NCBI GenBank assembly: GCA_049698775.1
Contig: JBAVYM010000038.1
Span: forward strand, 1-56,997
Length of the DNA stretch: 56,997 nt
Reading direction: 5' to 3'
DNA from: REEB76 sp049698775
GTDB lineage: Bacteria > Pseudomonadota > Gammaproteobacteria > Natronospirales > REEB76
Translations under genes and position numbers: made by a program
Shown: piece by piece, positions 33,143-42,008 of the stretch
Layout of the letters: the number at the start of each line of letters is the position of its first letter
Numbering within the stretch: position 1 is the first letter of the stretch
Notes under the pieces: generated by a model
Told to the model about the DNA's origin: nothing
Databases searched by the model: none
Seen by the model: only the letters and a program-made list of their open reading frames with translations

Positions 33143-34672
33143 ATGACTGACAAGCAGAAAGGTATCGCCCGCTCCGGTGTCATCATTACACTGCTGATCG
33201 CAGTGGTAATCGTCGTACTGTCCCTGCTGCCGACGCCGAAATCCGGCCCGGCGGCAGTGGCAGCGACAGAGGATAAAGCCGCAGCAAGCGCAAACTGTCT
33301 GACAGTGCCGGCGGATTTCTCGACGCCGGCCGTCATCGCTGCCACGCCACCCGAAAGTTTGTGGCAACACTGGCAGTACGGCGCCTCCGTCAACATGAGC
33401 ACCACGCCGGTTTCGGCGCTGGTGGATCAGCCGCTCGCGATTCGCGTGAGCGGTCTCAAACCCAGCGAGCCAGTGACATTGCGCGCCAGTATGCCGGACG
33501 ATAGAAACCGCACCTGGAGCGCACAGGCCACCTTCCTGGCGGATGACCGCGGCGTGGTGGATGTGGCGCACATGGCTCCGCGTTACGGCAGCTATTCCGG
33601 CGTACACGCCACGGGCCTCATCTGGTCCATGCTGCCGCAGAATGTCAAAAATCCGCAGGAAATTCTGTACGCGCCGGCGGCCGGCAGTTACACGATCCGA
33701 TTGGAAGCGCTGGCCGATTCACGAATACTCGCTCAAGCCACGCTTAACCGTACCATCCAGTCGTCGGGCGTAATCAAAACATCGGTCAACACCAACGGCT
33801 TGGCGGGCGAACTGTATACGCCCGTGACACCCGGTCCGCATCCCGCCATCATCGTATTGGGTGGATCGGAAGGCGGCTTGTACCCGCAGGTAAATGAAGC
33901 GGCACTGCTCGCCTCGCACGGCTATGTGGCGCTCGGCCTCGCTTATTTTCAGGGATTCGAGAACAACGAAGTTGGCTTGGCCGCACTGCCGCAGAAATTG
34001 ATGGACATTCCGCTGGAATACTTCGTCAAGGCCGCCGACTGGCTCAAGCAACAGCCCTCTGTGGACCCGAAGCACGTGGCCATCATGGGTTGGTCCAAAG
34101 GCGCGGAAGCGGCGCTGATCACAGCCGCAACTTTCCCGAAAGAATTCCAGGCGGTGATCGGATTCATGCCGAGCTCGGTAGTGTGGTCGGGCATCAACTA
34201 CGGGCCGGGACCCATCAGTTCGTCCTGGACGTTGCACGGCAAACCACTGCCGTGGGTCAATCCGGTTATGAATCTGGCGATGTTTTCTTCCGGCAAACCA
34301 CTCGCCTTTGTTAGCAGTCACCGAGCCGGATTAAAAGACACGTCTGCCGTCGAGAAAGCCGCCATTCCGGTGGAACACATCGCCGGGCCGGTGCTGCTAA
34401 TTTCCGGCGGCGATGACCAGATCTGGCCGTCACCGCTGATGTCGGAACAGATTATGCAACGGCTCGCCGCTCACCATCACGCCTATAACGACGAGTCGCT
34501 GTGTTACGCCGGTGCCGGTCACGCCATCCTGCCGCCTTACCGGCCGACCAATGCAAGCGTGGTGACAGTGCCCGGCGGCAGCTTCGCGTTCGGCGGAAAC
34601 CCCACCGCCTATGCTTTCGCCGACCGGGACGCCTGGAACAAAGTTCTTGCTTTCCTGCACACCGCCCTTTAG
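33143..34672 (+). CDS. BAAT-like acyl-CoA thioesterase / acyltransferase-type alpha/beta hydrolase
   Basis: A 509-residue protein: N-terminal membrane anchor (about residues 12-29), an Ig-like BAAT N-terminal domain (about 85-205; VDQPLAIRVSGLKPSEPVT) and an alpha/beta hydrolase domain with nucleophile S318 in GWSKGAEAAL, a likely acid in SGGDDQIWPS and the His in GAGHAI. Mammalian and bacterial relatives are acyl-CoA thioesterases or amino-acid N-acyltransferases. An anchored domain facing the periplasm would not meet CoA, so an ester or amide substrate is more likely; this is inference. It starts 11 bases after the HXXEE gene. Confidence 0.85.
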   Translation: MTDKQKGIARSGVIITLLIAVVIVVLSLLPTPKSGPAAVAATEDKAAASANCLTVPADFSTPAVIAATPPESLWQHWQYGASVNMSTTPVSALVDQPLAIRVSGLKPSEPVTLRASMPDDRNRTWSAQATFLADDRGVVDVAHMAPRYGSYSGVHATGLIWSMLPQNVKNPQEILYAPAAGSYTIRLEALADSRILAQATLNRTIQSSGVIKTSVNTNGLAGELYTPVTPGPHPAIIVLGGSEGGLYPQVNEAALLASHGYVALGLAYFQGFENNEVGLAALPQKLMDIPLEYFVKAADWLKQQPSVDPKHVAIMGWSKGAEAALITAATFPKEFQAVIGFMPSSVVWSGINYGPGPISSSWTLHGKPLPWVNPVMNLAMFSSGKPLAFVSSHRAGLKDTSAVEKAAIPVEHIAGPVLLISGGDDQIWPSPLMSEQIMQRLAAHHHAYNDESLCYAGAGHAILPPYRPTNASVVTVPGGSFAFGGNPTAYAFADRDAWNKVLAFLHTAL

Positions 34673-34707
34673 AGCGTTCAGCAATATGCACAGTATTTCA
34701 ATTCTTG

Positions 34708-34746
34708 CCCCCTCTCCCCTGGCGGGAGAGGGTTGGGGTGAGGGGG
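34708..34746. repeat. Dispersed palindromic repeat, family B copy 3
   Basis: CCCCCTCTCCCCTGGCGGGA followed by GAGGGTTGGGGTGAGGGGG. It lies in the 116-base gap between the hydrolase and the CIA30-like gene and could fold into a hairpin there. Confidence 0.65.
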
Positions 34747-34788
34747 TCAAGAGGTTATTTTTCACACACCACCAACGAGGAGAGAACC

Positions 34789-35451
34789 ATGTCACATTTC
34801 ACAAACAAGTTCATGCTCGGTGGCCTCGCGGCCAGCGCCGCAATTCTATTTGCCGGCTCGTTGTCGGCTGCGCCCCCTGCGCAATCGGCCGCGCCGGTTG
34901 CCACCGTTATGCCTTTCGGCAGCGTCATGATCGGCGATTTCGAGGGACCCGTTATCCAGAACAAGCAATACGGAACGCTCATCCTCAACCACGGCCACGA
35001 GTTCGGCTGGGGCTGGTCCGTAAGCACCGACCAGCGCGCGGGCGGCCATTCGGTGGCGAGCATCAGCCTCATCCATCCCGGCGCCGATGGCACACATGGC
35101 GCGCTGCAAGTAACTGGCGAGATCAAGCCGGGTTTTCCTTATCCCTGGGCCGGGACCATCTGGTTCCCGGGGCACGAGCCGATGCAGTCAGGTGACCTGG
35201 CTTCCAAGCAGGAACTCACATTCTGGGCGCGCGGCAAGCCCAGCAGCTATAGCATCATGTTGAAAGCCGGCTCGCTGGAAGGCATTCCCCTGTACGCCTC
35301 CTTCGTTACCACGCCCAAGTGGAAGGAATATCATATTCCCTTGGCGACCAGTTTCCCGAACGCAGACCTGAAGCACGTGTACTACATCGCTTTCAGCGCC
35401 GGCAATCCGGGAAAATTCCAGTTCGATCTCGATCAGGTAAGTTTGCACTAA
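34789..35451 (+). CDS. Exported CIA30/CBM11-like beta-sandwich protein
   Basis: A 220-residue protein with a signal peptide (cleavage expected after LSAA, about residue 24) and one jelly-roll domain: MIGDFEGPVI at the start, ELTFWARGKPSSYSIML in the middle and FQFDLDQVSLH at the end. This outline (D-F-E, then a W-A-R-G strand and a D-D-V-type last strand) is that of CIA30 and carbohydrate-binding module 11 proteins. A ligand is unknown; binding a sugar or an envelope component is inferred. GAGGAGAG precedes this ATG, whereas the longer open frame starts inside the hydrolase gene. The kinase gene starts four bases later. Confidence 0.75.
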   Translation: MSHFTNKFMLGGLAASAAILFAGSLSAAPPAQSAAPVATVMPFGSVMIGDFEGPVIQNKQYGTLILNHGHEFGWGWSVSTDQRAGGHSVASISLIHPGADGTHGALQVTGEIKPGFPYPWAGTIWFPGHEPMQSGDLASKQELTFWARGKPSSYSIMLKAGSLEGIPLYASFVTTPKWKEYHIPLATSFPNADLKHVYYIAFSAGNPGKFQFDLDQVSLH

Positions 35452-35455
35452 ACGC

Positions 35456-36628
35456 ATGAATGTAGTGGTCAAGAAAATCTGGCCGCCGGTGGTGAGGCCC
35501 ATACTCTGGGTTCATCACCGGCTGACACCGCATGATTCGCAGTTTGGATGGACACCCTATTTGTGGCTGCCCTACCTCACTTTTTTCTTTCTCAACTACA
35601 CCAATAAACCCTTCGGCGCGCTGCGCTGGACGATATACGCCCTGGCGGGACTGGCTTTCGTCATTCTGTATTTCCGTGCGTACCATGCCGCGCATCATGG
35701 TTCTACACGTGAGCTTGGCTGGATCATTGCTGCCATCACTCTGCTGGGCTGCGGCTTCATGTGGCCGAACGGCAACGGGCTGGTGTTTTTCATTTACGCC
35801 GCTGCACTTTGCGGCTCTCTCGGTTCCATCAAGAAGGGAATGCGCGCGCTGCTGCTGGTCATCGCGGCGTGCGCGATCAGCGCGCTGGCCGTGAAACTGA
35901 ATGTCGAGACCTTGATCTACATTCTGTTCTTCGTGGTGGTTCTCGGCCTCGCCAATCTGTACTTCGGCGAGATGAACCGCAAGAACCGCGCGCTCAAACT
36001 CTCGCAGGAGGAAATCCGCAAGCTCGCCGCGGGCGCCGAACGCGAGCGCATCGGACGCGACCTGCACGACCTGCTCGGCCACACGCTCACGCTCATAACC
36101 GTAAAAGCGGAACTGGCGGCGAAACTTGCGGAACGCGATCTCGTCGGTGCCGCGCGCGAAATCCGCGACGTGGAGCGCATCTCCCGCGATGCATTGCAGC
36201 AAGTGCGTGAGGCGGTCGGCGGCTACCGCAGCGGTGGCCTCACCGGCGAACTCGCCAACGCGCGTGTGGCGCTCACCGCGGTCAACGTGCAGCTCGCGGA
36301 AAAAGTGGATGCGCCGAAGCTCTCGCCGACTCAGGATTCGGTGCTCGCCATGGTGCTGCGCGAGGCCGTGACCAACGTCATCCGCCATTCCGGCGCGCAG
36401 CATTGCCGCATCGAACTCGAAAACCGTGACCAACAACTATGCTTGCTGGTGGAAGACGACGGCCGTGGCGGCGCACTGCACGAGGGTAACGGCCTCAAGG
36501 GCATGCGCGAACGCTTGCAGGCGGCGGCTGGCCAGCTGGAAATTGACTCGGGCCGCAGCGGCACGCGTCTCACCGTATTGTTGCCGGTGGGCACAAGCGG
36601 CCAGGCGCACAGCCCTGTGATGGCATAA
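35456..36628 (+). CDS. Sensor histidine kinase, DesK/LiaS type
   Basis: A 390-residue kinase with five or six N-terminal membrane helices (about residues 35-170), no large extracytoplasmic domain, a HisKA_3 domain with the phosphorylated H204 in RDLHDLLGHTLTLI and an HATPase domain (LREAVTNVIRHSGA, VEDDGRGG, NGLKGMRERL). This plan fits DesK-like kinases that sense the membrane itself. It lies two bases before the regulator gene. The pair probably controls the surrounding transport and hydrolase genes. Confidence 0.92.
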   Translation: MNVVVKKIWPPVVRPILWVHHRLTPHDSQFGWTPYLWLPYLTFFFLNYTNKPFGALRWTIYALAGLAFVILYFRAYHAAHHGSTRELGWIIAAITLLGCGFMWPNGNGLVFFIYAAALCGSLGSIKKGMRALLLVIAACAISALAVKLNVETLIYILFFVVVLGLANLYFGEMNRKNRALKLSQEEIRKLAAGAERERIGRDLHDLLGHTLTLITVKAELAAKLAERDLVGAAREIRDVERISRDALQQVREAVGGYRSGGLTGELANARVALTAVNVQLAEKVDAPKLSPTQDSVLAMVLREAVTNVIRHSGAQHCRIELENRDQQLCLLVEDDGRGGALHEGNGLKGMRERLQAAAGQLEIDSGRSGTRLTVLLPVGTSGQAHSPVMA

Positions 36629-36630
36629 CC

Positions 36631-37233
36631 ATGATCAAGGTGTTGATCGCCGAAGACCAGGGCATGATCCTGGGCGCACTCGCCGCCATGCTGGATCTCG
36701 AAGAGGACATTTCCGTGGTAGCGCGCGCGCCCAACGGCAAGGAAGCACTCAAGCTCGCCGCGGAATTCAATCCCGACGTGGTCGTGACCGACATTGAGAT
36801 GCCGGGCATGACCGGACTCGAATTCGCCGCAGCCCTCAAAGAAAAACAGAACCCGGCGCGCGTCATCATCGTGACCACCTTCGCGCGTCCCGGCTATCTG
36901 CGGCGCGCGCTCGACGCGGGTGTAAAGGGTTATCTCCTGAAAGACTCGCCCGCGGAGCAACTGGCGAACGCTATCCGCAAAGTGCACGCCGGCGGCAAGG
37001 TGATCGCACCGGAACTGGCGACCGAAGCTTGGGACAACGAGGATCCGCTCAACGACCGCGAGCGTCAGGTGCTGCGGCTCGCCGGCGACGGTCTGGCCAG
37101 CGCCGACATCGCCAAACAACTGTTTCTTTCCGAAGGCACGGTGCGCAATTATTTGTCGGAAGCCATCGGCAAACTCGGCGCTGCGAACCGCATCGAGGCG
37201 GCACGCATCGCGCGCCAGAAAGGTTGGCTATAG
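36631..37233 (+). CDS. NarL/LuxR-family response regulator, DesR type
   Basis: A 200-residue regulator: receiver domain with the phospho-acceptor D54 in VVTDIEMPG, the conserved Lys in GYLLKDSPAE, and a C-terminal LuxR helix-turn-helix (LNDRERQVLRLAGDGLASAD and FLSEGTVRNYLSEAIGKL). It is cognate to the kinase two bases upstream. Targets are unknown; self-regulation of the eight-gene cluster is the simplest model. No operator could be recognised by eye. Confidence 0.94.
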   Translation: MIKVLIAEDQGMILGALAAMLDLEEDISVVARAPNGKEALKLAAEFNPDVVVTDIEMPGMTGLEFAAALKEKQNPARVIIVTTFARPGYLRRALDAGVKGYLLKDSPAEQLANAIRKVHAGGKVIAPELATEAWDNEDPLNDRERQVLRLAGDGLASADIAKQLFLSEGTVRNYLSEAIGKLGAANRIEAARIARQKGWL

Positions 37234-37289
37234 TCCAATTCACGGTGCATACTTCGGCACCCGTGTTCCCCTTCCAGCCGAGGTGTGTA

Positions 37290-39152
37290 ATGCACCAGCT
37301 TCACCGGATCCTGCCGTGCTTTCTGCTCATCTCCTCCGCCGTAGTCTGCGCGTCGCCCCCGCAATCCTCCAACAGCATATATAGCGGCATCGTGATCCCC
37401 GCGGAGAGAGCGCCGGTTGTCGTCAGTGGCTTTCCGCCGCGGGTTGAACCCGCGGACCTGGTGCTGCACGGCGGCGTCATCGAGACGCTCAACCCGACGC
37501 AGCCCGAAGTCCAGGCACTCGCGGTGCGTGACGGCAAAATACTTGCCGTTGGCAGCGATACCGCCATCGCGCATTACATCGGCAAACACACGCGGGTGCT
37601 GGACCTGCACGGCGCGTTCGTCACGCCCGGCTTCGTTGAAGGTCACGGGCATCTGCTGCAGACCGGCGAATCGCTGCTGCAGCTCAATGTCGGCACGGCG
37701 CCGAACTGGGACGCCATCGTCGCCATGGTCAAGGCCGCCGTCGCCAAGGCCAAGCCGGGCGAGTGGATCGTGGGCCAGGGCTGGCAGCAGACCAAATGGA
37801 ACAAGGTGCCGCAACCGAATATCGGTGGCTTGCCGCTGCCCGCAAGCCTGGATGCGGTTTCCCCCGACAATCCGGTGATTCTGCTGCACGCCAGCCGGCA
37901 CGCGATTTACGCCAATGCGGCGGCATTGAAGGCCGCCGGGATCACCCACCAGACACCCAACCCGCCGGGCGGCAGCATCGTGCGTGACGCACAAAGCCAC
38001 GCGATTGGCATGCTGCGTGACACCGCGGCTGCGCTCGTATCCGCGGCGTACGAGAGGCACCTGGCCTCGCTTTCGCCCGCCGCACGTGCGGCGCGCCGTG
38101 AGCAAGTGCTCAAACTCGCCATCCACAACGAAATCAGCAAGGGCATCACCACCTTCGTGGATATGGGCGAGGACTTCAAAACGATAGACTGGCTGAAACG
38201 GCAAACCGCCCAAGGGTTGCCGTTGCGTTTGTACGTGAACGTGGCTGGCGAATCGGTCGCGGCGCTGAATGCACATCTCGCGCAATACCGCACCATCGGC
38301 TATGCAAATAACCATTTCACCGTGCGCGGCGTCGGAGAAATCCTTTCCGACGGCGCACTTGGCACGCGCAGCGCCTGGTTCCTGAAACCCTACAGCGACG
38401 CACCCGATATCACCGGCAAGAACGTCACGCCGATGAACGAAATCCGGCAGATCGCCGAGATCGCCTCACGTGACCACTTCCAGCTTGCAGTGCACGCCAT
38501 TGGCGACCGCGCCAACCACGAAGTGCTGGACGTGTACCAGAAGATATTTAGCGAGGATCCGGCCACGCATGCACTGCGCTGGCGTGTCGAACATGCCCAG
38601 CACCTGGACCCGGCGGACATTCCGCGATTTGCCGCGCTCGGCGTGATCGCCTCCATGCAATCCATCCATGCCTGCTCGGATGCGCCCATGGTGATTCCCC
38701 GCATCGGCGAACAGCGCGCCCAGCAGGGCGCCTACGTATGGCATTCCTTGATCGCATCCGGCGCCATGGTGCTGGACGGCACCGACACGCCGGTTGAGGA
38801 CACACGGGTAATTCCGAATTTCTATTGCGGCGTCACGCGCAGTTACGCGCCGGGCAAATATTTCTTCCCTGATCAGGTCAAGGCCCGCAAGCAGGAGCTG
38901 CGCTCCTACACCTGGAACAATGCCTATGCGTTGTTCGAAGAAAATGAACTGGGTTCACTCACGCCCGGCAAGCTCGCCGACATGGACGTGTTCTCCGGCG
39001 ATCTCCTCACGATGCCCGCAAACGATATCCTGCGCACGCGGGTGCTGTACACCATTGTGGGCGGCAAGATCGTGTACACGCGGCCGGGCGCCGCCGACTG
39101 GCGCAGCGGTCAGCTATTCAAGCCGATGCCGGAGTTCGATCACGTGGACTGA
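37290..39152 (+). CDS. Exported amidohydrolase of the YtcJ / amidohydrolase-3 family
   Basis: A 620-residue protein with a signal peptide (MHQLHRILPCFLLISSAVVC; an AVVC lipobox is possible) and an amidohydrolase-3 domain. Metal-site motifs visible are FVEGHGHLLQTGES, AVHAIGDRANHEVLD and RVEHAQHLDPAD, then DGTDTPVED. The family hydrolyses amide or ester bonds, usually on unknown substrates. AGGTG lies before this ATG; the longer open frame begins inside the regulator gene. It follows the regulator by 56 bases and converges with pyk eight bases apart, with no visible terminator between. Confidence 0.9.
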   Translation: MHQLHRILPCFLLISSAVVCASPPQSSNSIYSGIVIPAERAPVVVSGFPPRVEPADLVLHGGVIETLNPTQPEVQALAVRDGKILAVGSDTAIAHYIGKHTRVLDLHGAFVTPGFVEGHGHLLQTGESLLQLNVGTAPNWDAIVAMVKAAVAKAKPGEWIVGQGWQQTKWNKVPQPNIGGLPLPASLDAVSPDNPVILLHASRHAIYANAAALKAAGITHQTPNPPGGSIVRDAQSHAIGMLRDTAAALVSAAYERHLASLSPAARAARREQVLKLAIHNEISKGITTFVDMGEDFKTIDWLKRQTAQGLPLRLYVNVAGESVAALNAHLAQYRTIGYANNHFTVRGVGEILSDGALGTRSAWFLKPYSDAPDITGKNVTPMNEIRQIAEIASRDHFQLAVHAIGDRANHEVLDVYQKIFSEDPATHALRWRVEHAQHLDPADIPRFAALGVIASMQSIHACSDAPMVIPRIGEQRAQQGAYVWHSLIASGAMVLDGTDTPVEDTRVIPNFYCGVTRSYAPGKYFFPDQVKARKQELRSYTWNNAYALFEENELGSLTPGKLADMDVFSGDLLTMPANDILRTRVLYTIVGGKIVYTRPGAADWRSGQLFKPMPEFDHVD

Positions 39153-39160
39153 GTTTGGCG

Positions 39161-40588
39161 TCAATCGCCGACGCGCAGAATCTTGAGGCTGTTGGTACCG
39201 CCGGTGACGCCGCTCAGTTCACCTTTGGTGCAGATGACCAAATCACCGTCCTTGACGATACCGCGCTGCTTGAGTTCTTCCGCGGCGCCGCGCAGCACGT
39301 GGTCCGGATTGCTGTGCATCACGTCGAAGGCAATCGGATACACGCCACGATACAACGTCACGCGCCGGCGCGTGGCTTCGTGACGGGTCAAGGCGTAGAT
39401 GGGAATGCCGGAGCGGATGCGCGACATCCACAGCGTGGTGGAACCGGATTCCGTGAGCGCGATGATGGCCTTCACGTCCATGTGGTTGGCGGTGTACATC
39501 ACCGCCATGGCGATGGCTTCGTCCACGCCTCCAAAGCGCCGGTCCAGGCGCCGCTCCATGCCGAGCGAGGCACGCTGCCGCTCCGCGCCTTCGCATACCC
39601 GCGCCATGGCTTCCACGGTTTTAACCGGATACTTGCCGGCGGCGGTCTCCGCCGACAGCATCACCGCGTCAGTGCCGTCTAGCACCGCATTGGCCACATC
39701 CAGCACTTCGGCACGCGTCGGCACCGGGCTGTGGATCATGGATTCCATCATCTGGGTGGCGGTAATCACTACGCGGTGCAGTTCGCGCGCGCGCTGGATG
39801 ATGAGTTTCTGGATACCGGGTAATTCCGCGTCGCCAACCTCTACCGCCAGATCGCCGCGCGCGATCATCACCGCATCGCTGGCCTTGACGATGGCGTCAA
39901 GATTATGAATCGCTTCGGCGCGCTCGACCTTGGCAATGACGCCTGCCTTGCTGCCCGCCGCGCGCAACAGCGTGCGCGCGCGTTCAATGTCACCCGCATC
40001 GCGCGGAAACGATACCGCGAGATAATCCACGCCCAGTTCCGCCGCGAATTTGATGTCGCGCAGATCCTTGTCGGTGAGCGCCTCGGCGGATAACCCGCCG
40101 CCCTGGCGGTTGATACCCTTGTGATCCGACAATTCGCCACCGTTCTCGACGATGCAAACAATGCGCTTGCCCTTGACAGCCTCGACGCGCAACACGATTT
40201 CACCGTCGCCCAGCACCAGCGCATCGCCCGGTTTCACGTCCCGAGGCAGCGCTTTGTAGGTGATGCCGACGGTTTCAACCGTACCGGCCTCATCGGCAAG
40301 CGACGCATCCAGTGTGAAATGCTGGCCATCGGCGAGCGTCACCTTGCCGCCTTGGAATTTTTCGATGCGTATCTTCGGCCCTTGCAGATCGCCCAGAACG
40401 CCCACGTCCTTGCCGGCCTTGGACGCAGCTTCGCGCACCCATTGCAACCGGCGCCGATGGTCGGCGGACTCGCCATGAGAGAAATTCATGCGCACCACAT
40501 CCACGCCGGCGCGCACGATGGCTTGCATGACTTCGGGTTTGTCAGTGGCCGGACCGAGGGTGGCGACGATTTTGGTTCTGCGTGGCAT
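39161..40588 (-). CDS. pyk: Pyruvate kinase (type II)
   Basis: A 475-residue pyruvate kinase. Recognisable are the N-terminal TKIVATLGPATDKPEV, VDVVRMNFSHG, and the catalytic region VIAKVERAEAIHNLDAIV followed by MIARGDLAVEVG and TATQMMESMI. It makes pyruvate and ATP from PEP and ADP. Last gene of a tkt-gap-pgk-pyk run; the gap to pgk is 84 bases. Class II fructose-bisphosphate aldolase, often next in this run, is absent from this window. Confidence 0.96.
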   Translation of the reverse strand: MPRRTKIVATLGPATDKPEVMQAIVRAGVDVVRMNFSHGESADHRRRLQWVREAASKAGKDVGVLGDLQGPKIRIEKFQGGKVTLADGQHFTLDASLADEAGTVETVGITYKALPRDVKPGDALVLGDGEIVLRVEAVKGKRIVCIVENGGELSDHKGINRQGGGLSAEALTDKDLRDIKFAAELGVDYLAVSFPRDAGDIERARTLLRAAGSKAGVIAKVERAEAIHNLDAIVKASDAVMIARGDLAVEVGDAELPGIQKLIIQRARELHRVVITATQMMESMIHSPVPTRAEVLDVANAVLDGTDAVMLSAETAAGKYPVKTVEAMARVCEGAERQRASLGMERRLDRRFGGVDEAIAMAVMYTANHMDVKAIIALTESGSTTLWMSRIRSGIPIYALTRHEATRRRVTLYRGVYPIAFDVMHSNPDHVLRGAAEELKQRGIVKDGDLVICTKGELSGVTGGTNSLKILRVGD

Positions 40589-40672
40589 GGGTTAATTATG
40601 CGCCTGGCACCTCAAGAAAGTGAGGCGTGAGGAGTGAGGTGTAAAAACAAGGAGAGGAAGACTTTGCATGTC

Positions 40673-41863
40673 TTAACTCCTCACTCCCTCACCCCTTTCC
40701 TCCAGCACCGCCACCGCTGGCAACTTCCTGCCTTCGAGGAATTCCAGGAATGCGCCGCCGCCGGTGGACACGCAGGAAATGCGATCCGCCACACCGTATT
40801 TGTCCAGCGCCGCCAAAGTATCGCCGCCGCCGGCGATGGAAAACGCCGGGCTTTCGGCAACCGCCTTGGCCACAGCGCGCGTACCTTCGCCGAACTGGTC
40901 GAACTCGAACACGCCCACCGGGCCGTTCCAGACGATGGTGCCGGCCTTTTCCAACACCTCGGCGTACATCTCCGCCGTATCGGGGCCGATATCCAGAATC
41001 ATTTCATCGGCAGCCACCTCATTCACTTTGCGTACATCCGCCTCGGCGCTGGCAGAAAACTCATGCGCCACCACCACGTCCGTTGGCAGCGGAATATCGG
41101 CGCCGCGCTTGCGGGCCGCTTCGATGAGGCGCTTGGCCTCGGAAACGAGCGCGGGTTCGTGCAGGGATTTGCCGATCTTGAAGCCGGCTGCGGCGATAAA
41201 AGTATTGGCGATGCCGCCGCCGACGATCAGTTGATCCACGATTTTGGCGAGCGCATCCATCATCGTGAGTTTGGTGGACACCTTGGAGCCGCCGACAATG
41301 GCCACCAGTGGCCGCGCAGGGTTGTCCAGCGCACGGCCCAAGGCTGCAAGCTCATTCGACAACAATGGACCGGCGCAGGCGGTGGGCGCGTATTTCGCCA
41401 CACCATGCGTGGACGCTTCGGCGCGGTGCGCGGTGCCGAAGGCATCCATCACATAGATGTCGCAGAGCGCCGCCAGCTTCCGCGCCAGCGCGTCATCATC
41501 CCGTTTCTCGCCCTTGAGAAAACGCACGTTCTCGCACAGCACGGCGGCGCCCGGCTCCGCGGTCACGCCGTCAATCCAGTCATTCATTAACGGCACTTTC
41601 ACACCCAGCAGTTCTGTGAGCCGTTCGGCGACCGGCACGAGCGACAGCGCGGGATCGAACTCGCCTTCTTTTGGACGGCCGAGGTGCGACATGAGCATGA
41701 CGCGCGCGCCGGCCTTGAGTGCAAATTGAATCGTCGGCAGCGCCGCACGGATGCGCACATCGCTGGTGATGCGACCATTCCCGTCCAGCGGCACGTTGAA
41801 ATCCTCGCGGATCAGAACGCGCTTGCCACGCAGATCGAGATCGGCCATCTTCAATACGGGCAC
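40673..41863 (-). CDS. pgk: Phosphoglycerate kinase
   Basis: A 396-residue enzyme that makes ATP from 1,3-bisphosphoglycerate. Motifs: GKRVLIREDFNVPLDGNGRI at the N-terminus, VMLMSHLGRP, and GGGDTLAAL with STGGGAFLEFLEGRKLP at the C-terminus. I use a GTG start because AAGGAA lies seven bases upstream and the N-terminus then matches the MSVIKMTDLDL of E. coli; the ATG five codons later has no ribosome site. It is 145 bases after gap. Confidence 0.96.
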   Translation of the reverse strand: MPVLKMADLDLRGKRVLIREDFNVPLDGNGRITSDVRIRAALPTIQFALKAGARVMLMSHLGRPKEGEFDPALSLVPVAERLTELLGVKVPLMNDWIDGVTAEPGAAVLCENVRFLKGEKRDDDALARKLAALCDIYVMDAFGTAHRAEASTHGVAKYAPTACAGPLLSNELAALGRALDNPARPLVAIVGGSKVSTKLTMMDALAKIVDQLIVGGGIANTFIAAAGFKIGKSLHEPALVSEAKRLIEAARKRGADIPLPTDVVVAHEFSASAEADVRKVNEVAADEMILDIGPDTAEMYAEVLEKAGTIVWNGPVGVFEFDQFGEGTRAVAKAVAESPAFSIAGGGDTLAALDKYGVADRISCVSTGGGAFLEFLEGRKLPAVAVLEERGEGVRS

Positions 41864-42008
41864 GCGCAGGTTCCTTGTACATGCGGTAAAAATAGCGGAT
41901 TTTGTTCGAGAACAAGACGCGGTGCTTTCCGAGGCGCGGAGTTACCAAGATAGGTAATGAGCACCGAGGAAAGCGCCGCAACACCGTTATCGGACAAAAG
42001 ACGCATTT

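Noticed and set aside
34501..34788. N-terminal extension of the CIA30-like protein
   Set aside because: It lies inside the hydrolase gene and a repeat. The ATG at 34789 has GAGGAGAG and begins a proper signal peptide.
35393..36436. Long open frame (347 codons) on the minus strand
   Set aside because: It lies wholly antisense to the kinase gene, whose motifs are unmistakable. The antisense product has no recognisable domain and the frame is open because of high GC.
37029..37289. N-terminal extension of the amidohydrolase
   Set aside because: It is a shadow of the response regulator gene; the ATG at 37290 has a ribosome site and starts a signal peptide.
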